Positions 1 to 6,111 of a stretch of 10,741 nucleotides of DNA are shown in pieces. The notes beneath the pieces are model-generated. The model had not been told where the DNA came from and did not search any database. It saw only the letters and a program-made list of their open reading frames with translations. This DNA comes from Parachlamydiaceae bacterium (GTDB taxonomy: Bacteria > Chlamydiota > Chlamydiia > Chlamydiales > Parachlamydiaceae): positions 1 to 10,741 of the forward strand of contig JACCVN010000376.1 in assembly GCA_013698165.1 (NCBI GenBank). Direction: 5' to 3'. Within the stretch, counting starts at the first letter, position 1; the number at the start of each line of letters is the position of its first letter. Made by a program: the position numbers and the translations under genes.

Positions 1-2
1 GT

Positions 3-27
3 AGGCTACTGTTAGAGGCAGTAGCCT
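3..27 (-). terminator. Hairpin downstream of the heme-oxygenase-like gene, possible terminator
   Basis: A perfect 9-bp inverted repeat (aggctactg / cagtagcct) with a 7-base loop lies 25 bases beyond the stop codon of the minus-strand gene at 52-690. Its position suits a transcription terminator, but any T-tract on the minus strand would fall outside the window, so this cannot be confirmed. Confidence 0.35.
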
Positions 28-51
28 GCATTTGGCTTCAATGATTAGCCA

Positions 52-690
52 TTAAAGTAAGTTACGAACATCTTTAAGAACAACGTCACCTGCAAATACC
101 CAAGCAGTGATTACCTCTTCCTCGACATCCTTAAATTGTTGAAAAGTTAGTTTTTCTCCATACTCATTTAAGGCTGTGTTTAGACGGTTAAGCATAGTCT
201 TAGCATCATTTTCAAAGGAATATAAAGTTATTGCAGTTCCCCAATGTTGAGACAGGCGTTCACTTCTTGTTTGGCCACCATGTAATAGTGCATAATATCG
301 TAAAGCAACATGGGCAATCAAAGCATGGGGTTTATAGTCTCTCAAATATTCTAGGTGGGGTTTATGTTCTCCTATATGATCATTCATCTTTTGAATGTCT
401 ATTGTTCCCATTTCTTTTATATCTTGGTTAAGGGCTGTTAAACGAAAAAATGGCTCTAATTTAATGCCTAAACCTTTTAAGGCGGGTTCGATAATTTCGA
501 ATCCAATCTTTAACCGATTCAAATAGGCGACATAGGCTTCTTTTGTAGGAAAATTCTTCAATTCTTCTACAAAAGGGGAAGCCTCTACTGCTTTATGAAG
601 ATGCATGTTTTTGTAAAACAGGCTACTCAATTTTGGAATAGAAATGAGCTCAGATCCAGCTCCTAAAGATGATTTACGTTCTACTTGCAT
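52..690 (-). CDS. Heme oxygenase family protein (HO fold), variant distal site
   Basis: A 212-residue protein that I recognise as heme-oxygenase family (Pfam PF01126 type). Family members open the heme ring to biliverdin, CO and iron in the cytoplasm. Residues 31-70 match the HO proximal helix: LHKAVEASPFVEEL places His32 at the heme-ligand position (His25 of human HO-1). Residues 125-150 match the distal helix: IAHVALRYYALLHGGQ against HO-1 LVAHAYTRYLGDLSGGQ. The Arg-Tyr and Gly-Gly-Gln are kept, but the Gly139-Asp140 pair of HO-1 is Ala134-Leu135 here. Asp140 supports oxygen activation in HO-1; plant-type HOs also differ there, so activity is open. About 22 Ser-rich residues precede the fold. 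Start ATG at 688-690 has a strong GGAGG six bases upstream. It is a single gene, divergent from the next gene. The chlamydial HO-fold protein CADD is a less likely identity because this sequence follows the classical HO pattern. Confidence 0.8.
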   Translation of the reverse strand: MQVERKSSLGAGSELISIPKLSSLFYKNMHLHKAVEASPFVEELKNFPTKEAYVAYLNRLKIGFEIIEPALKGLGIKLEPFFRLTALNQDIKEMGTIDIQKMNDHIGEHKPHLEYLRDYKPHALIAHVALRYYALLHGGQTRSERLSQHWGTAITLYSFENDAKTMLNRLNTALNEYGEKLTFQQFKDVEEEVITAWVFAGDVVLKDVRNLL

Positions 691-696
691 ATAAAA

Positions 697-701
697 CCTC
701 C
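697..701 (-). promoter_or_regulatory. Ribosome binding site of the heme-oxygenase-like gene
   Basis: GGAGG on the minus strand (cctcc on plus), six bases before the ATG. It fixes the start at 690 rather than at an internal Met. Confidence 0.75.
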
Positions 702-711
702 GGTTAGCAGG

Positions 712-740
712 ATCATAGGCAAGGATATAATTCCATTCAA
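712..740 (-). promoter_or_regulatory. Likely sigma-70/sigma-66 type promoter of the heme-oxygenase-like gene
   Basis: On the minus strand TTGAAT (735-740) is followed after exactly 17 bases by TATGAT (712-717). The predicted transcript would start near 705, giving a leader of about 15 bases that contains the GGAGG ribosome site. This is inferred from hexamer match and spacing only. Confidence 0.45.
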
Positions 741-998
741 CTTGCTTTTTTCAATTTTTTCCGGAAATAAACGGCATTAGAAAATATGACTTATCCAGCG
801 GCTTAGTGAAATTTGATTTAACTACTACTCCCGTCCGCATGTAGCCTACGTCGCAATAGGAGAAGCATTAGACAACACCAACGCCACGTCAGTTTAACAA
901 TTATAATCAAACTTATACGGAACTTTATAAGACAAACAACTGCTAATTAATTATTTTAAATGAACTTACTGTTTTCAAAAATACGCAAAACAACTAGA

Positions 999-1037
999 AT
1001 GAGATTACCTTATAATAACAGGGAGGAAAAATTATGA
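999..1037 (+). other. Twelve-codon upstream ORF overlapping the next start (ATGA)
   Basis: ATG at 999 opens a reading frame MRLPYNNREEKL that ends in TGA at 1035-1037, overlapping the next gene's ATG at 1034-1036 as ATGA. Its first four codons are identical to the first four of that gene because ATGAGATTACCT occurs at both 999-1010 and 1034-1045. No ribosome site is visible before 999, whereas GGAGG lies inside the mini-ORF and serves the downstream start. It could be a coupling leader peptide or a trace of a small duplication. Confidence 0.3.
1022..1026 (+). promoter_or_regulatory. Ribosome binding site of the 95-residue exported protein
   Basis: GGAGG seven bases before ATG 1034. It selects 1034 over the upstream in-repeat ATG at 999. 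A TATAAT at 1011-1016 would put a transcript start on top of this site and has no good -35, so I do not call it a promoter. Confidence 0.75.
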
Positions 1038-1321
1038 GATTACCTACACTATTTGGAATTAGTTTCGGAATATTAACATTGTTCGCAGTTAGCACTTGCG
1101 ATGCAAGGGTCAATTTTGGCTTTGGAGTCAACCTTGAACAACCCCGCTGTACATACGTACAAGAGTACTACTATCCTACGGAACGAGTCATCATTCAGCA
1201 AGATCCCTATGGTAGAACAATTTCTGAACACGTTTATGTTACCCACGCCCCCGTCCGCACTGTTCAGCCCCGTCCAGCTTACCGTCCTAATCTTTCTTTT
1301 TCTTTTGGATTCTTTAGATAA
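1034..1321 (+). CDS. Small exported protein, unknown function
   Basis: A 95-residue protein that I do not recognise. Residues 1-24 form a classic signal peptide: Arg2, a hydrophobic core LFGISFGILTLFAV, then a likely signal-peptidase site after Ala24 (TCDA-RV). A lipobox reading around Cys22 is poor. The mature part of about 71 residues is rich in Tyr, Pro and Arg (QEYYYP, VRTVQPRPAYRP) and is framed by similar aromatic-glycine strands, VNFGFGVNL at the front and LSFSFGFFR at the very end. This suggests a small beta-rich periplasmic or outer-membrane-associated protein. The strong ribosome site, signal peptide and dedicated intrinsic terminator right after the stop all support a real, monocistronic gene. 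One Cys (Cys38) would remain in the mature form. Function is unknown. Confidence 0.75.
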   Translation: MRLPTLFGISFGILTLFAVSTCDARVNFGFGVNLEQPRCTYVQEYYYPTERVIIQQDPYGRTISEHVYVTHAPVRTVQPRPAYRPNLSFSFGFFR

Positions 1322-1322
1322 C

Positions 1323-1351
1323 AAAAATGGGCGCATTGCGCCCATTTTTTT
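1323..1351 (+). terminator. Strong intrinsic terminator
   Basis: A perfect 12-bp stem (aaaaatgggcgc / gcgcccattttt) with a 3-base loop, ending in seven T residues (1345-1351), starts two bases after the stop of the 95-residue protein gene. The A-run on the other side means it could also work on the minus strand, although no minus-strand gene approaches it. Confidence 0.9.
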
Positions 1352-1436
1352 AGATTATTCCACGCACCAACTAGAAAATTTCCAATTAAGTGGTTATCTA
1401 CTAAGATAACAAGCCCACCATGGATAATTATATTTG

Positions 1437-1465
1437 TTGACAAATAAATACTTATACATTATACT
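1437..1465 (+). promoter_or_regulatory. Near-consensus promoter of the 418-residue membrane protein gene
   Basis: TTGACA (1437-1442, perfect -35) is followed after 17 bases by TATACT (1460-1465). The transcript would start near 1472, about 23 bases before ATG 1495. This is the best promoter match in the window and suggests constitutive major-sigma transcription. Confidence 0.65.
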
Positions 1466-1494
1466 TGTAGAAACAACTATAATTAATCGGGTTT

Positions 1495-2751
1495 ATGAGA
1501 ATAACTTCAAAACTTTTTTTTGACAAATACATTATTCATCCTTTTTCCCAAGAATTGACCCCTCTTGAAAAGACTGTCGCAACAATAGCTTCTGGGATTT
1601 TTCTGTTACTCACTTTCGGAATTATACATGGACGTGCATTCTGGAATGAGCGCAATGTTGTGAAACAAGATCCAGATGAACGCATTACATCAATCGTGAA
1701 TAAGAGTTCACCATCAACTTTAACAAATAAAACACATTTAGATTTCCAGAACAAATTCCCTAGAGTACTTCCTAATTATTTTGACTATTTGTGGATCCTC
1801 GAACAAGAACTTTCTATAAAGCATGATTCTAAGTCGAATAATCATGTCGACATACGTAAAGAGAACTCTCTTTCCCAATTATTTGAAAACGATCCGCACG
1901 TCTATTTTCCTTTTGAAGATATTGAAGTTCACCAAGGGTTTGAAAATTTAATAGGAAAACTTTCAGCGGCTTTTTCTCAAGGAAAGGTACTTGCAACAAT
2001 TAAAATATCTAATAAATCACATTGCGAATGTGCTAGCTTTAGATACAATGCAGATAAACATACAGTAGATTTTATTATTTTTGCAGGCTTAACAGACATC
2101 CACACTGCCTACGCGGATAGTATGCAAAATGCATTAAATCAAGCAAATATTAAGGATAAGTTTGGTAACAAAATTACCTTTTCAGGAAAGTATGTTGATA
2201 CAGGACTGCAGCGCGGGGGACATCACTGCAAACGTATAGCGGAGCTTTACTGCTATCAAATCGCGAAAGAAAAATGCCTTGGTGCCTTTAAAAAGGTGAA
2301 CGGAGCTTTTTATCAACAACAAATTGAAAGCTTCTCAGATGTGGAAAAAATCAGTCTTGCAAATCCTATCGACAAAATGCCTGCTCCTACCAAGGAGAAT
2401 CCTTGGGATCAAAAACAATATGGATTTTTTCTTTCTTGGATCTGCTACAAATGCGGTATCGAAAAAAATCGATGGGAAGATATTACGCTACACGAAATTT
2501 TACCCACTTTAACGTGGACGAACGCGGAAAGTTACATGTTAGGCTTTCCTTTTGAGAAAAGGATTGTACCTGCCCTTTGTGATCCATTAGGTAACTTTAC
2601 AATCGAAAAAATCAAAGAAAGCGAAAAGCGACCTATTAATACTAAAGCTAAGCTTGGAAATCTATTTCAGAATAAAAATGATATTCTTGTACTTAAACCC
2701 AATGGAAAACACTTTCTCTACCAACGCAAAGTCACTGAACGCATTTCATAA
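1495..2751 (+). CDS. Single-pass membrane protein, possible CE-clan (YopJ-like) effector
   Basis: A 418-residue protein without a name I can give. Residues 27-46 form one strongly hydrophobic segment (VATIASGIFLLLTFGII) after a charged LTPLEK stretch; this may be a membrane anchor or signal anchor. Residues 165-265 resemble YopJ-family proteins as I remember them: His176 followed six residues later by Phe182, a hydrophobic strand VDFIIF (191-196), a helix rich in Ala/Asn/Gln, then LQRGGHHC, where Gln239 and Cys245 have the same six-residue spacing as in the YopJ QRSSSEC motif. The usual acidic residue aligns with Ala197 and the Gly after Cys is Lys246, so the enzyme would be altered or inactive. 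Residues 290-418 match nothing I know. Such proteins act on host targets as acetyltransferases or proteases; this role is inference. The ribosome site is weak (ATCGGG), but a near-consensus promoter sits just upstream. The gene is real; the fold assignment is tentative. Confidence 0.75.
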   Translation: MRITSKLFFDKYIIHPFSQELTPLEKTVATIASGIFLLLTFGIIHGRAFWNERNVVKQDPDERITSIVNKSSPSTLTNKTHLDFQNKFPRVLPNYFDYLWILEQELSIKHDSKSNNHVDIRKENSLSQLFENDPHVYFPFEDIEVHQGFENLIGKLSAAFSQGKVLATIKISNKSHCECASFRYNADKHTVDFIIFAGLTDIHTAYADSMQNALNQANIKDKFGNKITFSGKYVDTGLQRGGHHCKRIAELYCYQIAKEKCLGAFKKVNGAFYQQQIESFSDVEKISLANPIDKMPAPTKENPWDQKQYGFFLSWICYKCGIEKNRWEDITLHEILPTLTWTNAESYMLGFPFEKRIVPALCDPLGNFTIEKIKESEKRPINTKAKLGNLFQNKNDILVLKPNGKHFLYQRKVTERIS

Positions 2752-3090
2752 GTCTTCGACAGTACCGACTCAAAGTTCCAGTTGTCATGATAAGCATCTA
2801 AACAATCTATTCATTTTTTTATCTCTTGTTTATAGCTCAATTCCTGACGAGCTATGCTTTAGTATTTAAGACAAATAATCACTAAAACTCACTTATATGT
2901 TATCATGCCAATAAAAAAATGATGAAGGGTAAAATTCTGTACAATTTGCCAAATTTATTTGAGACAACAAATACATTCTTAATTAAAAATAAAAGTTATT
3001 CAACTTGCATTTTTAAGAGTGTCATGAAACTATCTATTTTGCTAGACTATGAATTTCTTAGATTAAACCACTAACATAAGGCTGAATGCT
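2752..3090. other. Intergenic region before the 615-residue gene
   Basis: This 339-base AT-rich spacer holds the weak hairpin above and AAGG (3078-3081), the likely ribosome site of the next gene. Promoter-like hexamers (TTGCAT at 3005, TTGCCA at 2946) lack convincing -10 partners. A 51-codon open frame (2919-3074) has no ribosome site and is probably chance. Confidence 0.5.
2832..2855 (+). terminator. Weak hairpin after the 418-residue gene
   Basis: A 7-bp stem (atagctc / gagctat) with a 10-base loop lies 80 bases past the stop. It lacks a proper T-tract (gctttagtattt follows), so it is only a possible terminator. Confidence 0.25.
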
Positions 3091-4938
3091 ATGCTGCCTA
3101 GCATAAACATACCTAGAAGTAATGATCGAACTTATAGAGAACAAATCCCTTCCGCTGTTAAAGTAGCTATCGACAAGGCTTCGCAAGGGGAATATGGTAA
3201 AGCACAAAAAGCAATTGAGCAGATTTGTTACCTTGATAAAGGTCTGCAATTTGCAATTAATATGATTTTTAAACAATGTAAAAAAAATTCATTTGACTTG
3301 CCTAATCAAAGAGAAGGACTCTCCAAATTTCTTTACAGACATGCGTTGCCACTCTCCACTGAACTATGCAGGTCAAATATGAAAAAAGCAGAACAGAGCT
3401 TAGCCGAAGAAAACATAATGTACTATCAAGATAAGGAAATTATAAAACATCGTAATAGCCATTCCTGGTCCAATTATGAATGTGCTTATTCAATATTAAA
3501 TTTTTCCCAACTTAAAATTGAAAATAAAATGAGAGACCGAAACACATTCAATACCCCCCTTCAACTAACGAAAATACGCGAAAGGGTCAATATTGCACTA
3601 ATGCAATTGTTAAAATTTACGATGCAATATTTTACTGCTGCAAAGATCGATGTTAATCAAAGTAGCATTTTCCTCTTTTATGCTAAAGAGGAGCTTCTTC
3701 TACTGAAAAAATCGTTAAAGGCTTCTACTGGATATTTACCTTGCACTGAGGTGATCGAAACATGTTGCAGCTACTTTTGTGGAAAAGTCATTTCCTCTTT
3801 CTCTCGTCAAGATCTTAGCTCGATCTCTAGTCAAAAAATCGATGAATTAATTAAACATATTCAAACATTTGTTTTAGATTGTTGCAATATTGTTTTAGAA
3901 GCAGAGCAAGTAAAAAATTCTATCTTACAAGCATTGATGGATAACAATCGCACTGAGTCAATTGAGCTTTACACAAAAGAGTTGGCTTTGGCAGGATTTA
4001 ATTATCCCTATTTTGTAATGGTGCTAACACCATCAAATAAATTAGCCGAAGAAAATAAAAAATTCTATGAAAATCAAAATATTGTGATATATCGTAATAG
4101 CTATTATTTGAATGATGATCAACGTGCTGACTTTATATTAAATTTCCCCCAAATTGATATTGAAAAAAAAATGGAAGAACTAAATACAGATGAAACACCA
4201 GTTCAACTAAAAAAAGTTCGAGAAAGCGTCAACATTGCACTAATGCATTTGATAGATTCAATGACCCAATATATTAATTTATCAAAAATCGAGGTTGATC
4301 AAAGTAGTGTTTATCTATCTTATGCTAAGGATGAAATTTTTAAACTTAAATATTTAGTCAAAGTTTCAACTAAAAATAATCTTTGTTCCGAAATTGTGGA
4401 AACTTTATGCAGCTATTTTTGTGGAAAAGTAATTTCTTCTTTCGCTAATCAAGATCATCGCTCGAACTCTAATCAAAAAGTCGATGAAATCATTAAAGAC
4501 ATACAAACATTTGTTTCAGAGTGCTGCAATTTTGCTGTAAATGAGGACAATATAAAAAATTCTATCCTTCAAGCCATTTTATATAAAATCAATACAGCTT
4601 CTTTTCAGCATACATATAATGTCATGCAGCGAATTGGAGATGGATTACTTTTTAGGGAAATAGTTCGTTTTGCTGAATCTCCATTAGCTGAAATTACACT
4701 AGAAAAATTTGAAAAGAATATCCACAATTTCTCAGAGCCATTGTTTATATTCGGTAAGAAATTTTATCTTTCACGTGGAAATATTATGAAAGTGATTAAA
4801 AGTAAAATTTTATCAAATCATTTACCAGGGTCTATTCAGCAATATATCGAAGATCTGGTATTAACAGAGCAGAAAAGAGGTACTTCTCAAGAAGAGAACG
4901 ATCAATTGATCCACTTCTATAAGTATTTATTGACCTAA
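3091..4938 (+). CDS. Large helical protein with two tandem 180-residue repeats, unknown function
   Basis: A 615-residue protein of no recognised family. Its core is an internal duplication: residues 104-283 align without any gap to residues 318-497 (offset 214), with about 95 of 180 positions identical by my count. Shared blocks are VNIALM, QSSxxLxYAK, CSYFCGKVISSF, IQTFV and KNSILQA. The linkers after each repeat also look alike (NRTESIELY / INTASFQHTY), and residues 70-90 resemble the same linker, so an older third unit is possible. Residues 25-45 have a TPR-like look (YGKAQKAIEQI). The protein is charged and Lys/Glu/Leu rich, probably all-helical, with conserved paired cysteines (Cys226, Cys230 and Cys440, Cys444; Cys264-265 and Cys478-479). 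I see no signal peptide or membrane segment. AAGG nine bases before ATG 3091 supports the start. It is likely a cytosolic scaffold or a secreted host-interaction protein; this is inference. Confidence 0.8.
   Translation: MLPSINIPRSNDRTYREQIPSAVKVAIDKASQGEYGKAQKAIEQICYLDKGLQFAINMIFKQCKKNSFDLPNQREGLSKFLYRHALPLSTELCRSNMKKAEQSLAEENIMYYQDKEIIKHRNSHSWSNYECAYSILNFSQLKIENKMRDRNTFNTPLQLTKIRERVNIALMQLLKFTMQYFTAAKIDVNQSSIFLFYAKEELLLLKKSLKASTGYLPCTEVIETCCSYFCGKVISSFSRQDLSSISSQKIDELIKHIQTFVLDCCNIVLEAEQVKNSILQALMDNNRTESIELYTKELALAGFNYPYFVMVLTPSNKLAEENKKFYENQNIVIYRNSYYLNDDQRADFILNFPQIDIEKKMEELNTDETPVQLKKVRESVNIALMHLIDSMTQYINLSKIEVDQSSVYLSYAKDEIFKLKYLVKVSTKNNLCSEIVETLCSYFCGKVISSFANQDHRSNSNQKVDEIIKDIQTFVSECCNFAVNEDNIKNSILQAILYKINTASFQHTYNVMQRIGDGLLFREIVRFAESPLAEITLEKFEKNIHNFSEPLFIFGKKFYLSRGNIMKVIKSKILSNHLPGSIQQYIEDLVLTEQKRGTSQEENDQLIHFYKYLLT
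3400..3939 (+). repeat. Internal gene repeat, copy 1 (codons 104-283)
   Basis: First copy of a 540-base coding repeat. It aligns codon for codon with 4042-4581, with about 53% amino-acid identity. Short blocks are nearly identical in DNA too, for example around 3767-3800 and 4409-4442. The divergence indicates an old duplication. Confidence 0.85.
4042..4581 (+). repeat. Internal gene repeat, copy 2 (codons 318-497)
   Basis: Second copy of the 540-base repeat, 642 bases downstream of copy 1. There is no insertion or deletion between copies, which points to selection on the repeat length. Confidence 0.85.
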
Positions 4939-5012
4939 TTAGCATAACTTGCCCAAAACGTAGCTCGGCATTTCGATGCCAAGCTACGTTTTGGGCAAGT
5001 TATTCTAATTAG
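4935..5012. repeat. 78-base near-perfect palindrome overlapping the stop of the 615-residue gene
   Basis: The outer arms CTAATTAG (4935-4942 and 5005-5012) are followed after one mismatch by a perfect 22-bp stem (4944-4965 / 4982-5003), a second mismatch and a 5-bp stem ggcat/atgcc capped by TTCG (4972-4975). The stop codon TAA at 4936-4938 lies inside the left outer arm. There is no T-tract after it, so it is not a standard terminator, though it could stop or stabilise the transcript. CTAATTAG is self-complementary, so the outer arms could instead be an 8-bp target duplication around a 62-base insertion. Confidence 0.85.
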
Positions 5013-5350
5013 ACGTGGCTGTCAAAAGCTCCTGCAACACGTTGCTGCCGCGAACGCTGGGGCAGCATATAGCCCATTCGTAAGCGTGTGGTAGATCAAG
5101 TTATAGAGTGAGCCGCGAATGCGCCGACAGCAAACGATTGTTTTCGACAAATACAAATTTACAGCTTGTGAAAGGCTAGTAGACTGTCAACGTAAAATTT
5201 TCGACTATTTCTAGGTGAAAGCTCCCGTGGTTTGTCGATCGTAAAAGGGGTTGTGTTAGTCAATACAGCCCCTTTTATGATCGGCAAACCATGGGGCTTT
5301 GACGCAGAAATAGCCGAAAATACTATCTTGACAGTGTACTAGAGATTTAA
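4939..5350. other. Non-coding stretch with two palindromes and a GC-richer segment
   Basis: This 412-base gap has no plausible gene. It holds, in order, the 78-base palindrome, a segment (about 5013-5131) clearly richer in G and C than its surroundings, and a 167-base imperfect palindrome ending nine bases from the stop of the converging gene at 5351. It looks like a landing zone for small mobile or structured elements. Confidence 0.6.
5176..5342. mobile_element. MITE-like 167-base imperfect palindrome
   Basis: Two arms of about 82 bases (5176-5257 and 5262-5342) pair along their whole length around an AGTC tetraloop (5258-5261), with about 15 substitutions and one bulge. The ends are matched terminal repeats, ctagta-g-actgtcaa on the left and ctagta-c-actgtcaa on the right (read inward). 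Both ends begin with CTAG, so either CTAG or the TA inside it could be the duplicated target; a TA duplication would fit an IS630/Tc1-type helper transposase. No coding capacity is present. Non-autonomous element is my reading from structure; no family match is claimed. It could also act as a structured RNA or terminator between the converging genes. Confidence 0.55.
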
Positions 5351-6010
5351 TTAAGTTGACTTAGCTTCTAGGTTTTTAAAATTCCCCGGGAAAGGATTAT
5401 ACTCCCGAATAGCTAATTGAAACTGAAATTCATTCCACAGAGGCTTAAGGAATGTGTTTTTTGATTGAAGTGAAGCAGCTTTATTAAAGGCTGCTCGAAA
5501 AGTATTCATTCCGATTTCATGATCACTTTTTCCTTCCCAAACAGATTTAAATAAAGCCTTCCCTCCTGAAAAGACACCTTTTCCTAAAGTCGCAACAGCT
5601 TTAAGGGTACTTAATTGATTTTGTTCAAGCTCTTGTCGATTTTTGAGAATCTGGAAAATATCATGTGAAATTACAAAGACACCTGTACTAACTGCAACAG
5701 AAGGAAGGCTAAATGTGATTAATAAATCTTTTAAACCACACAGCAAAGCGCTAGTCATTACTGTTGCACACATCAATCTCTCTTGGGCATAAAATATACG
5801 CGAATACCTTCCAAGCTCCACTGAAGTTTTCTTGCTCAGATGACCCAAGTAAACGCTAGATTTCTCTAGATGATCTGCGTGTTCATCACTTTTATTTAGG
5901 TCGGGACGTGTGACCAAAGAAGGTAAAGGAGGGTATGGGATTTTAGATTCAAACAGGGAATAGAAATCTGTTTGAATTTGTATGGCGATTGCCGAAAAAT
6001 GCTGAATCAT
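5351..6010 (-). CDS. Putative Inc-like membrane protein, unknown function
   Basis: A 219-residue protein, probably chlamydia-specific, that I cannot name. Residues 79-115 form a bilobed hydrophobic stretch: one lobe around 79-92, a short break with Lys94-Asp95, then 96-115 through LLITFSLPSVAVSTGVFVIS. Such a hydrophobic hairpin of about 40 residues is the hallmark of chlamydial inclusion membrane (Inc) proteins, which are type III secreted into the host vacuole membrane. The following SHDIFQILKN (115-124) recalls a short motif I associate with other chlamydial membrane proteins, from memory only. The N-terminus is amphipathic without a signal peptide; the C-terminal 100 residues are mixed and hydrophilic. 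AAGG eight bases before ATG 6010 supports the start. It converges on the 615-residue gene. The Inc assignment is inference; the gene itself looks sound. Confidence 0.7.
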   Translation of the reverse strand: MIQHFSAIAIQIQTDFYSLFESKIPYPPLPSLVTRPDLNKSDEHADHLEKSSVYLGHLSKKTSVELGRYSRIFYAQERLMCATVMTSALLCGLKDLLITFSLPSVAVSTGVFVISHDIFQILKNRQELEQNQLSTLKAVATLGKGVFSGGKALFKSVWEGKSDHEIGMNTFRAAFNKAASLQSKNTFLKPLWNEFQFQLAIREYNPFPGNFKNLEAKST

Positions 6011-6047
6011 TGGAGAGGCCTTGGTTTAATACGTTTATACTTCAATA

Positions 6048-6075
6048 TATATACAATTATCCACAAGATTAGCAA
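6048..6075 (-). promoter_or_regulatory. Possible promoter of the Inc-like gene
   Basis: On the minus strand TTGCTA (6070-6075), 16 bases, then TATATA (6048-6053). The transcript would start about 31 bases before the ATG. The region is very AT-rich, so this could arise by chance. Confidence 0.3.
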
Positions 6076-6111
6076 TATATTTTAAAACCACACTAGAAAC
6101 CCTTACCCCAA

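Larger units (their letters stand above)
691..1033. other. Intergenic region between divergent genes
   Basis: This 343-base spacer separates the divergent heme-oxygenase-like and small exported-protein genes. The left end holds the promoter and ribosome site of the former. The right end holds a 12-codon mini-ORF leading into the latter. I see no other gene, repeat or RNA between about 741 and 998. Confidence 0.6.

Noticed and set aside
830..839. cccgtccgca shared with the exported-protein gene at 1250-1259, considered as a degraded paralogue
   Set aside because: Translation around 800-960 shows no further similarity and is broken by stops; a 10-base match is likely chance.
841..849. gtagcctac, the reverse complement of bases 1-9
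   Set aside because: Nine bases at 840 bases distance; no extended pairing or repeat structure.
1011..1016. TATAAT as a -10 box for the 95-residue protein gene
   Set aside because: The transcript would start inside the ribosome site and no -35 is present at a usable distance.
2919..3074. A 51-codon plus-strand open frame (MMKGKILYNL...) just before the 615-residue gene
   Set aside because: No ribosome site before ATG 2919, no recognisable feature, and frames of this length are common in AT-rich spacers.
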